Assembly (NCBI GenBank): GCA_021372355.1
Contig: JAJFUQ010000067.1
Span: forward strand, 1 to 49,322
Origin: Nocardiaceae bacterium
GTDB lineage: Bacteria; Actinomycetota; Actinomycetes; Mycobacteriales; Mycobacteriaceae
Direction of reading: 5' to 3'
Length of the DNA: 49,322 bases
In this document: positions 1 through 11,013 of the stretch, piece after piece
How the letters are laid out: the number at the start of each line of letters is the position of its first letter
How positions within the stretch are numbered: the stretch's first letter is position 1
Notes under the pieces: model-generated
What the model was told of the DNA's origin: nothing
The model's database searches: none
What the model saw: the letters and a program-made list of their open reading frames with translations, nothing else
Made by a program: the position numbers and the translations under genes

Positions 1-1329
1 TCAGCGTTCGACTCTGGTGACACCGCGTGGATTATCACGGCGTCGGCACTCGTTCTGCTGATGACGCCGGGACTTGCTTTCTTCTACGGAGGCTTGTCGC
101 GATCGAAGTCCGTCCTCAACATGATGATGATGTCGTTCGGCGCCCTGGGCGTCGTCAGCGTCATCTATGTGCTGTGGGGTTACTCGATGTCGTTCTCGTC
201 GGCACACACCGGTGACAGCGATTTCTTCGGCGTATTCTCCAACCCGTTCTCGTTGTGGGGACTCTCGCAGCTTCTCGAGACCCGTGACGTCACGGTCGAC
301 GGCGCACTCGTCAAGAGCGCGGTTGTCTGGGGTGGATTCGGTGGTATCCCGGCCATCATCTGGGTGGGCTTCCAGCTGACCTTCGCGGTCATCACCGTTG
401 CCCTCATCAGCGGCGCGATCGCAGAGCGCGTCAAGTTCAGCACCTGGCTGATCTTCAGCGGTCTGTGGGCCACGCTCATCTACTTCCCGCTGTCGCACAT
501 GGTGTGGGGTGGCGGTCTGCTGTCGAACTCTGAGCACGGCATCGCGGCCAAGTTGTTCGGTACCACGGACGGTGTTGCCACCGTTGCCCCGGTCGACTTC
601 GCCGGTGGAACGGTCGTCCACATCAACGCTGGTATGGCTGGTCTGGTTCTCGCGCTCATCGTCGGTAAGCGCAAGGGCTGGGGCAAGGTTGCGTTCCGCC
701 CGCACAACATCCCGTTCGTCATGCTCGGCGCGGCACTGCTGTGGTTCGGTTGGTACGGCTTCAACGTCGGTTCTGAGGGTAAGGCTGACCTCATCGCCGG
801 CCTGGTGTGGATCAACACCACCGCTGCCACCGCCGCCGCAATGCTCGGATGGCTCCTCTACGAGAAGATCCGCTACGGCCACGCCACGAGCGTGGGTGCT
901 GCTTCGGGTGCCGTTGCCGGTCTCGTCGCCATCACTCCGTCGTGTGGTGCGGTCTCGCCGGTCGGTTCGCTGGCCGTCGGTGTCATCGCCGGTGCCGCTT
1001 CGGCATGGGCTGTGGGCCTGAAGACCAAGTTCAACTTCGACGATTCGCTCGACGTCGTCGGCGTCCACCTGGTTTCGGGTCTCTGGGGCACCATCTCGGT
1101 CGGTTTCCTGTCCACCACGACCGGTCTGTTCTACGGTCACGACTACAAGCAGCTGGTCGTCCAGATCGTCATCGCTCTGTCGGCGCTGATCTTCACCGCA
1201 GTCCTCACCACGATCATCGCCCTGGCTCTCAAGCCGCTCGGCTGGCGTGTCAGTGACGAGGCTGAGGCGACTGGTATCGACGAAGCTGAGCATGCAGAAA
1301 CCGCTTACGACTACGTGAACGTATCGTAG
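1..1329 (+). CDS. amt: Ammonium transporter Amt (5' end outside window)
   Basis: Inner-membrane ammonium channel of the Amt/Mep/Rh family. The frame is open from the first base, so the true start and first residues lie upstream; 442 residues are visible. The N-terminal family motif TPGLAFFYGGLSRSKS is intact. Both pore histidines are present, in the contexts DFAGGTVVHINAG and GVHLVSGLWG. About ten hydrophobic segments alternate with short loops, and the tail (EATGIDEAEHAETAYDY) is acidic and cytosolic. glnK follows after 33 bp, the classical pairing in which PII plugs the channel when nitrogen is plentiful. Upstream control sites, for example for GlnR or AmtR, are outside the window. Identification is firm. 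Confidence 0.97.
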   Translation, partial: SAFDSGDTAWIITASALVLLMTPGLAFFYGGLSRSKSVLNMMMMSFGALGVVSVIYVLWGYSMSFSSAHTGDSDFFGVFSNPFSLWGLSQLLETRDVTVDGALVKSAVVWGGFGGIPAIIWVGFQLTFAVITVALISGAIAERVKFSTWLIFSGLWATLIYFPLSHMVWGGGLLSNSEHGIAAKLFGTTDGVATVAPVDFAGGTVVHINAGMAGLVLALIVGKRKGWGKVAFRPHNIPFVMLGAALLWFGWYGFNVGSEGKADLIAGLVWINTTAATAAAMLGWLLYEKIRYGHATSVGAASGAVAGLVAITPSCGAVSPVGSLAVGVIAGAASAWAVGLKTKFNFDDSLDVVGVHLVSGLWGTISVGFLSTTTGLFYGHDYKQLVVQIVIALSALIFTAVLTTIIALALKPLGWRVSDEAEATGIDEAEHAETAYDYVNVS

Positions 1330-1359
1330 GCCCGAGAACCGAGAGCATCGAAGGGATAA

Positions 1360-4222
<2,863 letters not shown>

Positions 4223-4283
4223 ATCGTGCGGCGTGTCGCGGTTCAATGCCCGTGCATCGCCGCGGCCCCCGGTGATAACGTTG

Positions 4284-4309
4284 CGATCACGCCAGCTGTT
4301 ATGTGATCG
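4284..4309. repeat. Inverted repeat CGATCAC-N12-GTGATCG
   Basis: Perfect 7-bp arms (4284-4290 and 4303-4309) separated by 12 bases, in the 433-bp gap between glnD and ffh. Operator-like symmetry without a U-tract, so a terminator is less likely. The rest of the gap holds the small open frame at 4386 and the ffh promoter region. Confidence 0.35.
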
Positions 4310-4385
4310 AAATCATTGCTAACGCAGTGAGATCGGCGTCGCAGCGGGTGGTCCGGTCGGGGGCTACGAGCAGTAACGGGTGCGA

Positions 4386-4559
4386 ATGAACACGAAGCGT
4401 TGGGTGCCTAGCAAGTCGTTTGTCATGGCGCTCATGGCTATCTCCAGTGGCTCAGCCGGTGGAGTGTCCGCAGTCCTCGCCATGCAGGCAGGCGATCGTG
4501 AGACCGGGCCGGTCCGTCCGGACTTCTCGTACGACTTGGATCACCGCCTCTCCGCGTAG
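4386..4559 (+). CDS. Possible 57-residue membrane microprotein
   Basis: Short open frame between glnD and ffh that begins MNTKRWVPSKSFVMALMA and ends DFSYDLDHRLSA. It has a positively charged N-terminus (Lys, Arg, Lys) followed by an uncharged Ala/Ser/Gly/Met/Val stretch of about 25 residues, then a charged 20-residue tail. This looks like a signal anchor or a secreted peptide. About three quarters of codons end in G or C, below the level of the neighbouring core genes but above chance. No clear Shine-Dalgarno precedes the ATG. I recognise no family. It could be a chance frame. Confidence 0.35.
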   Translation: MNTKRWVPSKSFVMALMAISSGSAGGVSAVLAMQAGDRETGPVRPDFSYDLDHRLSA

Positions 4560-4609
4560 TCGGTTCCTGTCGTCAGGGCATACCGCCTCGCGGCCTCGGC
4601 AGCTGTTCG

Positions 4610-4629
4610 CCTACCCTGGTCCGGGTAGG
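4610..4629 (+). promoter_or_regulatory. ffh promoter/leader hairpin
   Basis: A perfect 7-bp inverted repeat, CCTACCC and GGGTAGG with a 6-base loop, lies 26 bp before the ffh start. The left arm contains TACCCT (4612-4617), which fits a TANNNT -10 hexamer. The element may be a promoter, a 5' hairpin of the ffh mRNA, or both. The ribosome site CAGGAG at 4641-4646 follows. Confidence 0.35.
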
Positions 4630-4655
4630 ACTCACGACTCCAGGAGCGCTTTTCG

Positions 4656-6230
4656 GTGTTCGAATCCCTGTCTGATCGGTTGACCGGTGCGCTGCGCGAT
4701 CTGCGCGGCAAGGGCCGACTGACGCCCGCCGACATCGATGCCACATGTCGAGAGATCCGTCTCGCGCTGCTCGAAGCCGATGTCGCGCTGCCCGTCGTTC
4801 GGTCGTTCATCAACCGCATCAAAGAGCGCGCCAAGGGCCACGAGGTCTCCGGTGCGCTGAATCCTGCGCAGCAGGTCGTCAAGATCGTCAACGAGGAGCT
4901 CATCGAGATCCTCGGCGGCGAGACCCGCCGCATCCAGCTCGCCAAGCAGCCGCCGACGGTCATCATGCTCGCTGGTCTGCAGGGTTCGGGTAAGACGACC
5001 CTCGCCGGAAAGCTCGCGAAGTGGCTCAAGGGTCAGGGGCACACGCCGCTGCTCGTGGCCTGTGACCTCCAGCGTCCGGGTGCGGTCCAGCAGCTGAAGG
5101 TGATGGGTGAGCGCGCCGGCGTTCCCACTTATGCACCGCATCCCGGCACGAACGTCGGTGGCGGTGACAACCCGCTCGGCATCTCGGCCGCCGATCCGGT
5201 CACCGTGGCACGCGACGGTCTCGCAGAAGCGCGTAACAAGCAGTACGACGTGGTCATCGTCGACACCGCCGGTCGCCTCGGTATCGACGCCGAGCTGATG
5301 CGGCAGGCCGCGGACATCCGCGACGCGGTCGACCCGGACGAGATCCTGTTCGTTCTCGACGCGATGATCGGTCAGGACGCGGTCAACACCGCCCAGGCCT
5401 TCAAGGACGGCGTCGGGTTCACCGGTGTCGTGCTCACCAAGCTCGACGGTGACGCCCGCGGTGGTGCCGCGCTGTCGGTCCGTCAGGTCACTGGCGAGCC
5501 GATCATGTTCGCGTCGACCGGTGAGAAGCTCGAGGACTTCGACGTCTTCCACCCGGAGCGCATGTCGAGCCGCATCCTCGGTATGGGTGACCTCCTCACC
5601 CTCATCGAGCAGGCCGAACAGCATTTCGACGAACAGCAGGCGATGGCCACCGCGGCCAAGATCGGCTCCGGAGAACTCACGCTCGAGGACTTCCTCGAGC
5701 AGATGATGATGATCCGCAAGATGGGCCCGATCGGAAACATCCTCAAGATGCTTCCGGGCGCCGGCCAGATGAAGGACGCGCTCGCGGCGGTCGACGACAA
5801 GCAACTCGACCGCGTCCAGGCGATCATCCGCGGTATGACGCCGGCTGAGCGCGCCAACCCCAAGATCATCAACGCCTCCCGTCGTCTGCGCATCGCGAAC
5901 GGTTCGGGTGTGAAGGTCAGCGACGTCAACCAACTCGTCGACCGGTTCTTCGAAGCCCGCAAGATGATGACCCAAATGGGCCGTCAGATGGGCTTCCCGG
6001 GCGCCGCTCGCGGCTCGAACCGCAAGAACGCCAAGAACCGCAAGGGCAAGAAGGGTGGCCGCGGGCCGACGGCTCCGCGTTCGCCGCAGGGTTTCCCCGG
6101 CCTGCCGGGTGGCATGCCCGGAATGCCGGCTGGCTTCCCGGACCTGTCGAACATGCCGAAGGGCCTGAACGAACTCCCGCCAGGGCTCGAGGGCATCGAC
6201 CTGTCGAAGCTGAAGTTCCCGAAGAACTGA
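4656..6230 (+). CDS. ffh: Signal recognition particle GTPase Ffh (SRP54)
   Basis: SRP54 homologue, 524 residues, which binds signal peptides and the SRP RNA and delivers ribosomes to the membrane receptor FtsY. N domain about 1-95; G domain about 100-295 with the P-loop GLQGSGKTT near 106, DTAGR near 203 and TKLDGDARGG near 261; M domain about 325-435 with methionine-rich helices (EQMMMIRKMGPIG). The C-terminus is extended by a Lys/Arg block (NRKNAKNRKGKKGGRG) and a Gly/Pro/Met-rich tail of about 60 residues, common in actinobacterial Ffh. Translation starts at GTG with CAGGAG 10 bases upstream. The gene is monocistronic, ending in a strong inverted repeat. Confidence 0.97.
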   Translation: MFESLSDRLTGALRDLRGKGRLTPADIDATCREIRLALLEADVALPVVRSFINRIKERAKGHEVSGALNPAQQVVKIVNEELIEILGGETRRIQLAKQPPTVIMLAGLQGSGKTTLAGKLAKWLKGQGHTPLLVACDLQRPGAVQQLKVMGERAGVPTYAPHPGTNVGGGDNPLGISAADPVTVARDGLAEARNKQYDVVIVDTAGRLGIDAELMRQAADIRDAVDPDEILFVLDAMIGQDAVNTAQAFKDGVGFTGVVLTKLDGDARGGAALSVRQVTGEPIMFASTGEKLEDFDVFHPERMSSRILGMGDLLTLIEQAEQHFDEQQAMATAAKIGSGELTLEDFLEQMMMIRKMGPIGNILKMLPGAGQMKDALAAVDDKQLDRVQAIIRGMTPAERANPKIINASRRLRIANGSGVKVSDVNQLVDRFFEARKMMTQMGRQMGFPGAARGSNRKNAKNRKGKKGGRGPTAPRSPQGFPGLPGGMPGMPAGFPDLSNMPKGLNELPPGLEGIDLSKLKFPKN

Positions 6231-6234
6231 GTCG

Positions 6235-6310
6235 AAAACGGTTCGGTGCTCTGACGGAGCCGTCAGCGATATATATCGATGGCGAACCCGGCAGAGCACC
6301 GAACCGTTTT
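6235..6310. terminator. Bidirectional terminator with 19-bp perfect arms
   Basis: AAAACGGTTCGGTGCTCTG (6235-6253) is exactly repeated in inverse at 6292-6310, with a 38-base loop. Each arm ends in four A or four T, so both orientations yield a stem followed by a short U run. It separates two convergent units, ffh and the SDR operon. The loop contains the AT palindrome GATATATATC. Confidence 0.8.
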
Positions 6311-6318
6311 GCAGTTGC

Positions 6319-7083
6319 CTAGAGCGGCGTCACGTACGCCCCGGTCAGTCCGCCGTCGACGAGAAACTGCGACGCGGTGATGAACGACGAGTCGTCACTG
6401 GCCAGGAAAGCGACGGCGGCGGCGATCTCTTCCGGCTCGGCGAAGCGTCCGAGCGGAATGTGCACGAGTCGCCGCGCGGCCCGTTCCGGGTCCTTTGCGA
6501 ACAGTTCCTGCAGCAGGGGCGTGTTGACCGGTCCCGGGCACAATGCGTTGACCCGGATACCCTCCCTCGCGAACTGGACCCCGAGTTCCCGGCTCATCGC
6601 GAGGACACCGCCCTTCGAGGCGGTATAGGAGATCTGGGACGTCGCCGCACCCATCACCGCCACGAATGACGCGGTGTTGATGATCGAGCCTTTGCCCTGT
6701 CGCTGCATGTGCGGAATCGCGTACTTGCAGCCCAGGAACACCGACGTCAGGTTGACCTCCTGGACGCGGCGCCACGCGTCGATGCCCGTGGTCAGAATCG
6801 AGTCGTCGTCGGGCGGCGAGATGCCGGCATTGTTGAACACGATGTCGAGGCGTCCATGGCGTTCCACCACGTCGTCGAACAGGCCACGGATGCCGTCCTC
6901 GTTCGTGATGTCGACCTGTGCGAACTCACCGCTCACCGCATCAGCGACGGCCTTACCGGTGGTCGCGTCGACGTCCACGACGACGACGTGAGCCCCCTCC
7001 GCGGCCAACCGGACGGCGCTGGCCTTTCCGATCCCACTCCCGCCACCGGTGATGACGGCGACGCGGTCCTGCAAGCGCTGCAA
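6319..7083 (-). CDS. Short-chain dehydrogenase/reductase (SDR)
   Basis: Classical SDR of about 254 residues. It has the NAD(P) motif TGGGSGIG near residue 13, the NNAG motif, the active-site region INTAS and the catalytic YTASKGG. The substrate cannot be read from the sequence. A TTG start at 7083 is preferred because GAAGGGA lies 6-7 bases before it; a GTG at 7098 overlapping the upstream stop as GTGA would add five residues. It is the last gene of a glutamine-synthetase-like/aldehyde dehydrogenase/SDR operon. In M. tuberculosis an SDR (Rv2857c, from memory) occupies the same place next to aldC and glnA4. A role in oxidising or reducing an intermediate of amine catabolism is inference. Confidence 0.85.
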   Translation of the reverse strand: MQRLQDRVAVITGGGSGIGKASAVRLAAEGAHVVVVDVDATTGKAVADAVSGEFAQVDITNEDGIRGLFDDVVERHGRLDIVFNNAGISPPDDDSILTTGIDAWRRVQEVNLTSVFLGCKYAIPHMQRQGKGSIINTASFVAVMGAATSQISYTASKGGVLAMSRELGVQFAREGIRVNALCPGPVNTPLLQELFAKDPERAARRLVHIPLGRFAEPEEIAAAVAFLASDDSSFITASQFLVDGGLTGAYVTPL

Positions 7084-7094
7084 TGTACTTCCCT

Positions 7095-8450
7095 TCACGT
7101 AGCGATGAAGACGTTCTTGGTTTCGGTGAATGCGAGTGCCGCGTCGGGTCCGAGTTCGCGACCGAGTCCGGACTGACGAAAGCCGCCGAAGGGCGTCCAA
7201 TACCGCACCGACGAATGCGAGTTGACGGACAGATTGCCGGATTCGACACCTCGCGCGACGCGCAGAGCGCGCCCCACGTCCGACGTCCAGATAGACCCAG
7301 AGAGCCCGTACTCGGTGGCGTTCGCGAGCGCGATCGCGTCGGCTTCGTCGTCGAACGGCAGGACTGCGACGACCGGCCCGAACACTTCCTCCTGCGCGAT
7401 CCGGTCGGTCCGGTCGGCGAGGACGACCGTCGGCGGGTACCAGTACCCAGGTCCATCGGGGCACGATCCCGCGAAGGCGACGTCGCCGACGTAGTCCGCG
7501 ACGCGATCGCGGTGCTCGGACGAGATGAGCGGTCCCATCTCGCTGTCCGCGTTCGTAGGGTCGCCGACCCGAACCGTGCGCACGGCTGGTTCCAGGAGCT
7601 CCAGGAAACGATCGAAGACACTGCGCTGCACGAGAATGCGGGAACGTGCGCAGCAGTCCTGACCGGCGTTGTCGAAAGCGCCCATCGGGGCAGCCGCGGC
7701 CGCGGCCTCGAGGTCGCTGTCGGCGAAGACGATGTTCGCGCTCTTGCCGCCCAGTTCGAGCGTCACGCGCTTGACCTGTTCGGCACACCCCGCCATGATC
7801 CGCTTGCCGACCTCCGTGGAGCCGGTGAAAACGATCTTTCGCACGGCAGGGTTCGTGACGAACCGCTCACCGACGATTGAGCCCTTGCCCGGCAGAACTT
7901 GGAACACTCCCTCCGGAATACCCGCCTCACGTGCGAGTTCCTGCAACCGGAGGGCCGTGAGTGGCGTCAGTTCCGCGGGCTTGAGCACCACAGTGTTGCC
8001 GGCCGCGAGAGCGGGCGCGAAGCCCCACGACGCGATCGGCATCGGGAAGTTCCACGGCGCGATGACACCGACGACGCCCAGGGGTTCCGCGAACGTGACG
8101 TCGATGCCGCCGGCGACCGGAATCTGTCTTCCGTGCAAGCGCTCGGGCATGCCGGCGGCGAAATCCAGGACATCGCGGACGTTGCCCGCCTCCCACCGCG
8201 CATTGCCGATGGTGTGACCGGAATTCTCGACCTCGATGCGGGCGAGATTCTCGATGTCGGCGTCGACCGCGCTCGCGAATCGGCGCAGCAGTCGCGCGCG
8301 GTCTCCCGGCGTGACGTCCCGCCAGGTCGAGAAGGCCTGCTGGGCCCGGTCGATCGCCGCATCGGTCTCGGCGACCGAGTACCCCTCGACGACGCAGATT
8401 TCGTGCTCGTTCGCAGGGTTGACCAGCGTCTTAGAGTCGTTCAAAGCCAC
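7095..8450 (-). CDS. NAD(P)-dependent aldehyde dehydrogenase (AldC/PuuC-like)
   Basis: Aldehyde dehydrogenase superfamily, 451 residues from the GTG at 8450, which has GGAG seven bases upstream and overlaps the upstream gene's stop by 20 bp. Conserved parts: APWNFPMPIASWGFAPALAA, KPAELTP, the cofactor motif FTGSTEVGK, the general-base segment LELGGKSANIVF and the nucleophile segment GQDCCARSR, where the usual residue after the cysteines is altered but the catalytic Cys is kept. The operon context suggests oxidation of a gamma-glutamylated aminoaldehyde or of an aldehyde released from a polyamine. Substrate is inferred, the enzyme class is not. Confidence 0.93.
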   Translation of the reverse strand: MALNDSKTLVNPANEHEICVVEGYSVAETDAAIDRAQQAFSTWRDVTPGDRARLLRRFASAVDADIENLARIEVENSGHTIGNARWEAGNVRDVLDFAAGMPERLHGRQIPVAGGIDVTFAEPLGVVGVIAPWNFPMPIASWGFAPALAAGNTVVLKPAELTPLTALRLQELAREAGIPEGVFQVLPGKGSIVGERFVTNPAVRKIVFTGSTEVGKRIMAGCAEQVKRVTLELGGKSANIVFADSDLEAAAAAAPMGAFDNAGQDCCARSRILVQRSVFDRFLELLEPAVRTVRVGDPTNADSEMGPLISSEHRDRVADYVGDVAFAGSCPDGPGYWYPPTVVLADRTDRIAQEEVFGPVVAVLPFDDEADAIALANATEYGLSGSIWTSDVGRALRVARGVESGNLSVNSHSSVRYWTPFGGFRQSGLGRELGPDAALAFTETKNVFIAT

Positions 8451-9771
8451 GCATCCGCTCCCAGTCGGTGACCGCCGCATCGAACGCCTCGACTTCGACG
8501 CGGGCCATATTGAGGTAGTGGTCTACCACATCGTCGCCGAAAGCTGCGCGGGCGGCAGCGCTCGCGCCGAAGAGTTGGGCGGCCTCCCGCAGTGTCGTCG
8601 GAACGTGAGTCTTGTCGGCGAGATAGGCGTTGCCGAGGGTTTCGTCCTCGAGTGTCAACCCGTTCTCGATCCCGTGCAGGCCAGCCGCGATCATCGTGGC
8701 GACCGCGAGATACGGGTTGACGTCGCCACCCGGGACGCGGTTTTCAACCCGCAGCGCGTCGCCATGACCGACGACGCGAAACGCGCAGGTCCGGTTGTCG
8801 ACGCCCCAGGCCACCGCGGTCGGGGCGAAACTGCCCTTCGCGAAGCGCTTGTAGGAGTTGATGTTCGGCGCATACATGAGCGTGAACTCGCGTGCACACG
8901 CGAGTTGACCCGCGAGGAACCCGCGCATCGTGTCGGTGAAGCCGGCGAACGCCGATTGCGCGCCGTGCCGCATGCTCATGTGGATGTGACACGAGTTGCC
9001 TTCTCGCTCATTGAATTTCGCCATGAAGGTGAGGCTGTGGCCCTGCTGTGAGGCGATCTCCTTGGCGCCGGTTTTGAAGATCGCATGGTTGTCGCAGGTC
9101 GTCAACGCGTCTTTGTAGCGGAACGCGATCTCCTGCTGTCCGTCGTTGCACTCACCCTTCGCCGATTCGACGGTCATCCCGGCGCCCGCCATCGACGTCC
9201 GGATCTTGCGTAGGAGAGGTTCGATGCGCGATGTACCCAGAATCGAGTAGTCGACGTTGTATTGGTTGGCCGGTGTGAGGCCGTGATAACCGGCCCGGCG
9301 CGCGGCTTCGTACGTGTCGTCGAATGCGATGAATTCGAGTTCGGTCGCCGCGAAGGCCGTGAGCCCGTGTGCGGCAAGCCGGTCGATCTGCGCGCGCAGG
9401 ATCTGCCGCGGTGACGCGACGACGGGCGTTCCGTCGAGCCACTCGAGGTCGCACAAGATCAGTGCGGTGCCGGGCTGCCACGGTATTCGGCGCAAAGTCG
9501 TGAAGTCCGGCCGCAGCAGGAAGTCCCCGTAACCGCGCTCCCACGAGGACATCGCATAGCCGTCCACCGTGGTCATCTCGACGTCGACAGCGAGGAGGTA
9601 GTTGCACGCCTCGGTGCCCTGCGTCGCCACCTCGCTCAGGAAGTAACGGGCATCGCACCGCTTTCCCTGCAGGCGGCCCTGCATGTCGGTCATGGCGACG
9701 ACGACGGTGTCGATCTCGCCGCGGTCCACAGACGTGGATAGATGGTCGATGGTCAGCATGCCGTCCGCCAT
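8431..9771 (-). CDS. Glutamine-synthetase-like gamma-glutamylamide ligase (GlnA4/PuuA type)
   Basis: Glutamine synthetase fold, 446 residues. It has the catalytic-face motifs ATELEFIAFD, AKGECNDGQQEIAF, NSCHIHMS, NSYKRF and VENRVPGGDVNPYLAVA. It is shorter than assimilatory GlnA I and shows no adenylylation-loop tyrosine segment. Its company (aldehyde dehydrogenase, SDR) is that of PuuA or mycobacterial GlnA4, which ligate glutamate to amines rather than ammonium. The ATG at 9771 is preferred over upstream in-frame starts because AGGA lies seven bases before it and the protein begins MADGMLTIDHL. A divergent amidohydrolase begins 49 bp away. Gamma-glutamylation of an amine is inference from family and operon. 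Confidence 0.9.
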   Translation of the reverse strand: MADGMLTIDHLSTSVDRGEIDTVVVAMTDMQGRLQGKRCDARYFLSEVATQGTEACNYLLAVDVEMTTVDGYAMSSWERGYGDFLLRPDFTTLRRIPWQPGTALILCDLEWLDGTPVVASPRQILRAQIDRLAAHGLTAFAATELEFIAFDDTYEAARRAGYHGLTPANQYNVDYSILGTSRIEPLLRKIRTSMAGAGMTVESAKGECNDGQQEIAFRYKDALTTCDNHAIFKTGAKEIASQQGHSLTFMAKFNEREGNSCHIHMSMRHGAQSAFAGFTDTMRGFLAGQLACAREFTLMYAPNINSYKRFAKGSFAPTAVAWGVDNRTCAFRVVGHGDALRVENRVPGGDVNPYLAVATMIAAGLHGIENGLTLEDETLGNAYLADKTHVPTTLREAAQLFGASAAARAAFGDDVVDHYLNMARVEVEAFDAAVTDWERMRGFERL

Positions 9772-9807
9772 GTGCCTATCCTGCGCTCCCGACGGCTTGC
9801 GCCGCAG

Positions 9808-9813
9808 TAGGTT
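9808..9813 (+). promoter_or_regulatory. -10 element of a leaderless promoter
   Basis: TAGGTT ends seven bases before the GTG start of the amidohydrolase, which has no Shine-Dalgarno. The 49-bp intergenic segment must also carry the start signals of the divergent minus-strand operon, so the two units may be co-controlled. Confidence 0.45.
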
Positions 9814-9820
9814 TGGACAC

Positions 9821-10900
9821 GTGCGGTTCCATCTGCGTGGTGTCGTGCTCCCCGGCACCGAAGAACGTGATCTGTGGATTCACGACGGGGTCATTTCCTT
9901 CGAGCCTATTGCGAACGCGGACACCCTGAGCGATCGCGGCTGGATCGTTCCCGGCCTGGTCGACGCGCACTGCCACGTCGGGATCAAGTACGGCGGCGGC
10001 GACGAAACGCGCGAAGGTGCGATCAAGCAAGCCGAGATGGAGCGTGAAGTGGGCGCGTTGCTCCTTCGCGATGCGGGCTCACCGATCGACACGCGTTTCA
10101 TCGACGATCACCACGACCTCCCGAAGATCATTCGCGCCGGTCGGCACATCGCGTTTGCCCGCCGATACATCCGAGATCTCGGGATCGAACTCGAGGACGT
10201 GTCGCAGTTGCCCGATGCCGTTCGCTACCAAGCGCGGCGCGGCGACGGCTGGGTCAAGATCGTCGGCGACTGGATCGATCGGGGAGTAGGCGACCTGGCG
10301 CCGCTGTGGCCAGACGACATCCTGAAGCAGGCGATCGAGGCGGCCCACGAAGAGGGTGCGCGCGTCACGGCGCACGTCTTCGGTGAAGACGCGCTGCCCG
10401 GCCTCATCAACGCCGGCATCGACTGCATCGAACACGGAACAGGCCTGACCGACGACACCGTCACGATGATGGCGGCCCGGGGAGTCGCATTGGTGCCCAC
10501 TCTCATCAACATCGAGAACTTCCCGGACATCGCGAGCGGGGCATCGAAGTTTCCGAAGTATCAGAGCCACATGCTCGACCTCCACAAGCGGGTCAAGCAG
10601 ACGGTCGCGAACGCGCACGAAGCCGGGATCGCGATCTATGCGGGTACCGACGCCGGCGGCGGAATCATCCACGGGCGTGTGGCGGACGAAGTCGAGGCGT
10701 TGAAGGGTGCGGGGCTGACCCCGGACGAAGCCCTCGGTGCGGCGAGTTGGAACGCCCGCCCGTGGCTCGGGCACCCCGGTATCGAGCACGGCGCCCCCGC
10801 AGATCTGCTTGTCTACCGCGAGGATCCGCGATCGGGTGCGGGTGTGCTGTCGGCGCCCGACTACGTCATCCTGCGCGGCAACCTGGTTGTCCGGAGATAG
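9821..10900 (+). CDS. Metal-dependent amidohydrolase
   Basis: Amidohydrolase superfamily protein of 359 residues (imidazolonepropionase/prolidase-like branch). Metal ligands are visible in order: the HxH of VDAHCHVGIK after the first strand, the His of TAHVFGED, the His of IEHGTGL and the Asp of GTDAGGG. The C-terminal segment GAPADLLVYREDP is the usual beta-sandwich closing motif. The GTG start lacks a ribosome site and is preceded by a -10 hexamer. A similar protein lies near ffh in M. tuberculosis (Rv2915c, from memory), so it may be a resident of this locus rather than part of the divergent amine operon. Substrate unknown; cyclic amides, ureides or acylated amino acids are possible. Confidence 0.88.
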   Translation: MRFHLRGVVLPGTEERDLWIHDGVISFEPIANADTLSDRGWIVPGLVDAHCHVGIKYGGGDETREGAIKQAEMEREVGALLLRDAGSPIDTRFIDDHHDLPKIIRAGRHIAFARRYIRDLGIELEDVSQLPDAVRYQARRGDGWVKIVGDWIDRGVGDLAPLWPDDILKQAIEAAHEEGARVTAHVFGEDALPGLINAGIDCIEHGTGLTDDTVTMMAARGVALVPTLINIENFPDIASGASKFPKYQSHMLDLHKRVKQTVANAHEAGIAIYAGTDAGGGIIHGRVADEVEALKGAGLTPDEALGAASWNARPWLGHPGIEHGAPADLLVYREDPRSGAGVLSAPDYVILRGNLVVRR

Positions 10901-10922
10901 CAACGAGAGGGTGGGCTGATTC

Positions 10923-10938
10923 CAGCCCTGGGGCTGGT
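10923..10938. terminator. Short GC hairpin after the amidohydrolase
   Basis: CCAGCCC-TG-GGGCTGG, a perfect 7-bp inverted repeat with a very tight loop, 22 bp after the stop codon. No U-tract follows, so termination is possible but not certain. Confidence 0.4.
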
Positions 10939-11013
10939 GTCGAAGCACTTGCTGAGTTGGGACAGTGAGTGGGCGGTCGGGAGACGCCCGATCCAGCAGC
11001 TCAGGAGCCATCA

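Noticed and set aside
6264..6281. AT-rich palindrome as a possible replication or plasmid origin
   Set aside because: Only ten bases, inside the loop of a terminator; no iterons, DnaA boxes or replication genes nearby.
4632..6299. 555-codon minus-strand frame antisense to ffh
   Set aside because: Same codon-shadow effect; low-complexity charged product and no start signals, opposite a certain gene.
7095..8450. Aldehyde dehydrogenase suspected inactive because of the altered GQDCCARSR motif
   Set aside because: The catalytic cysteine, the general-base glutamate and the cofactor motif are all present; the change affects only following residues.
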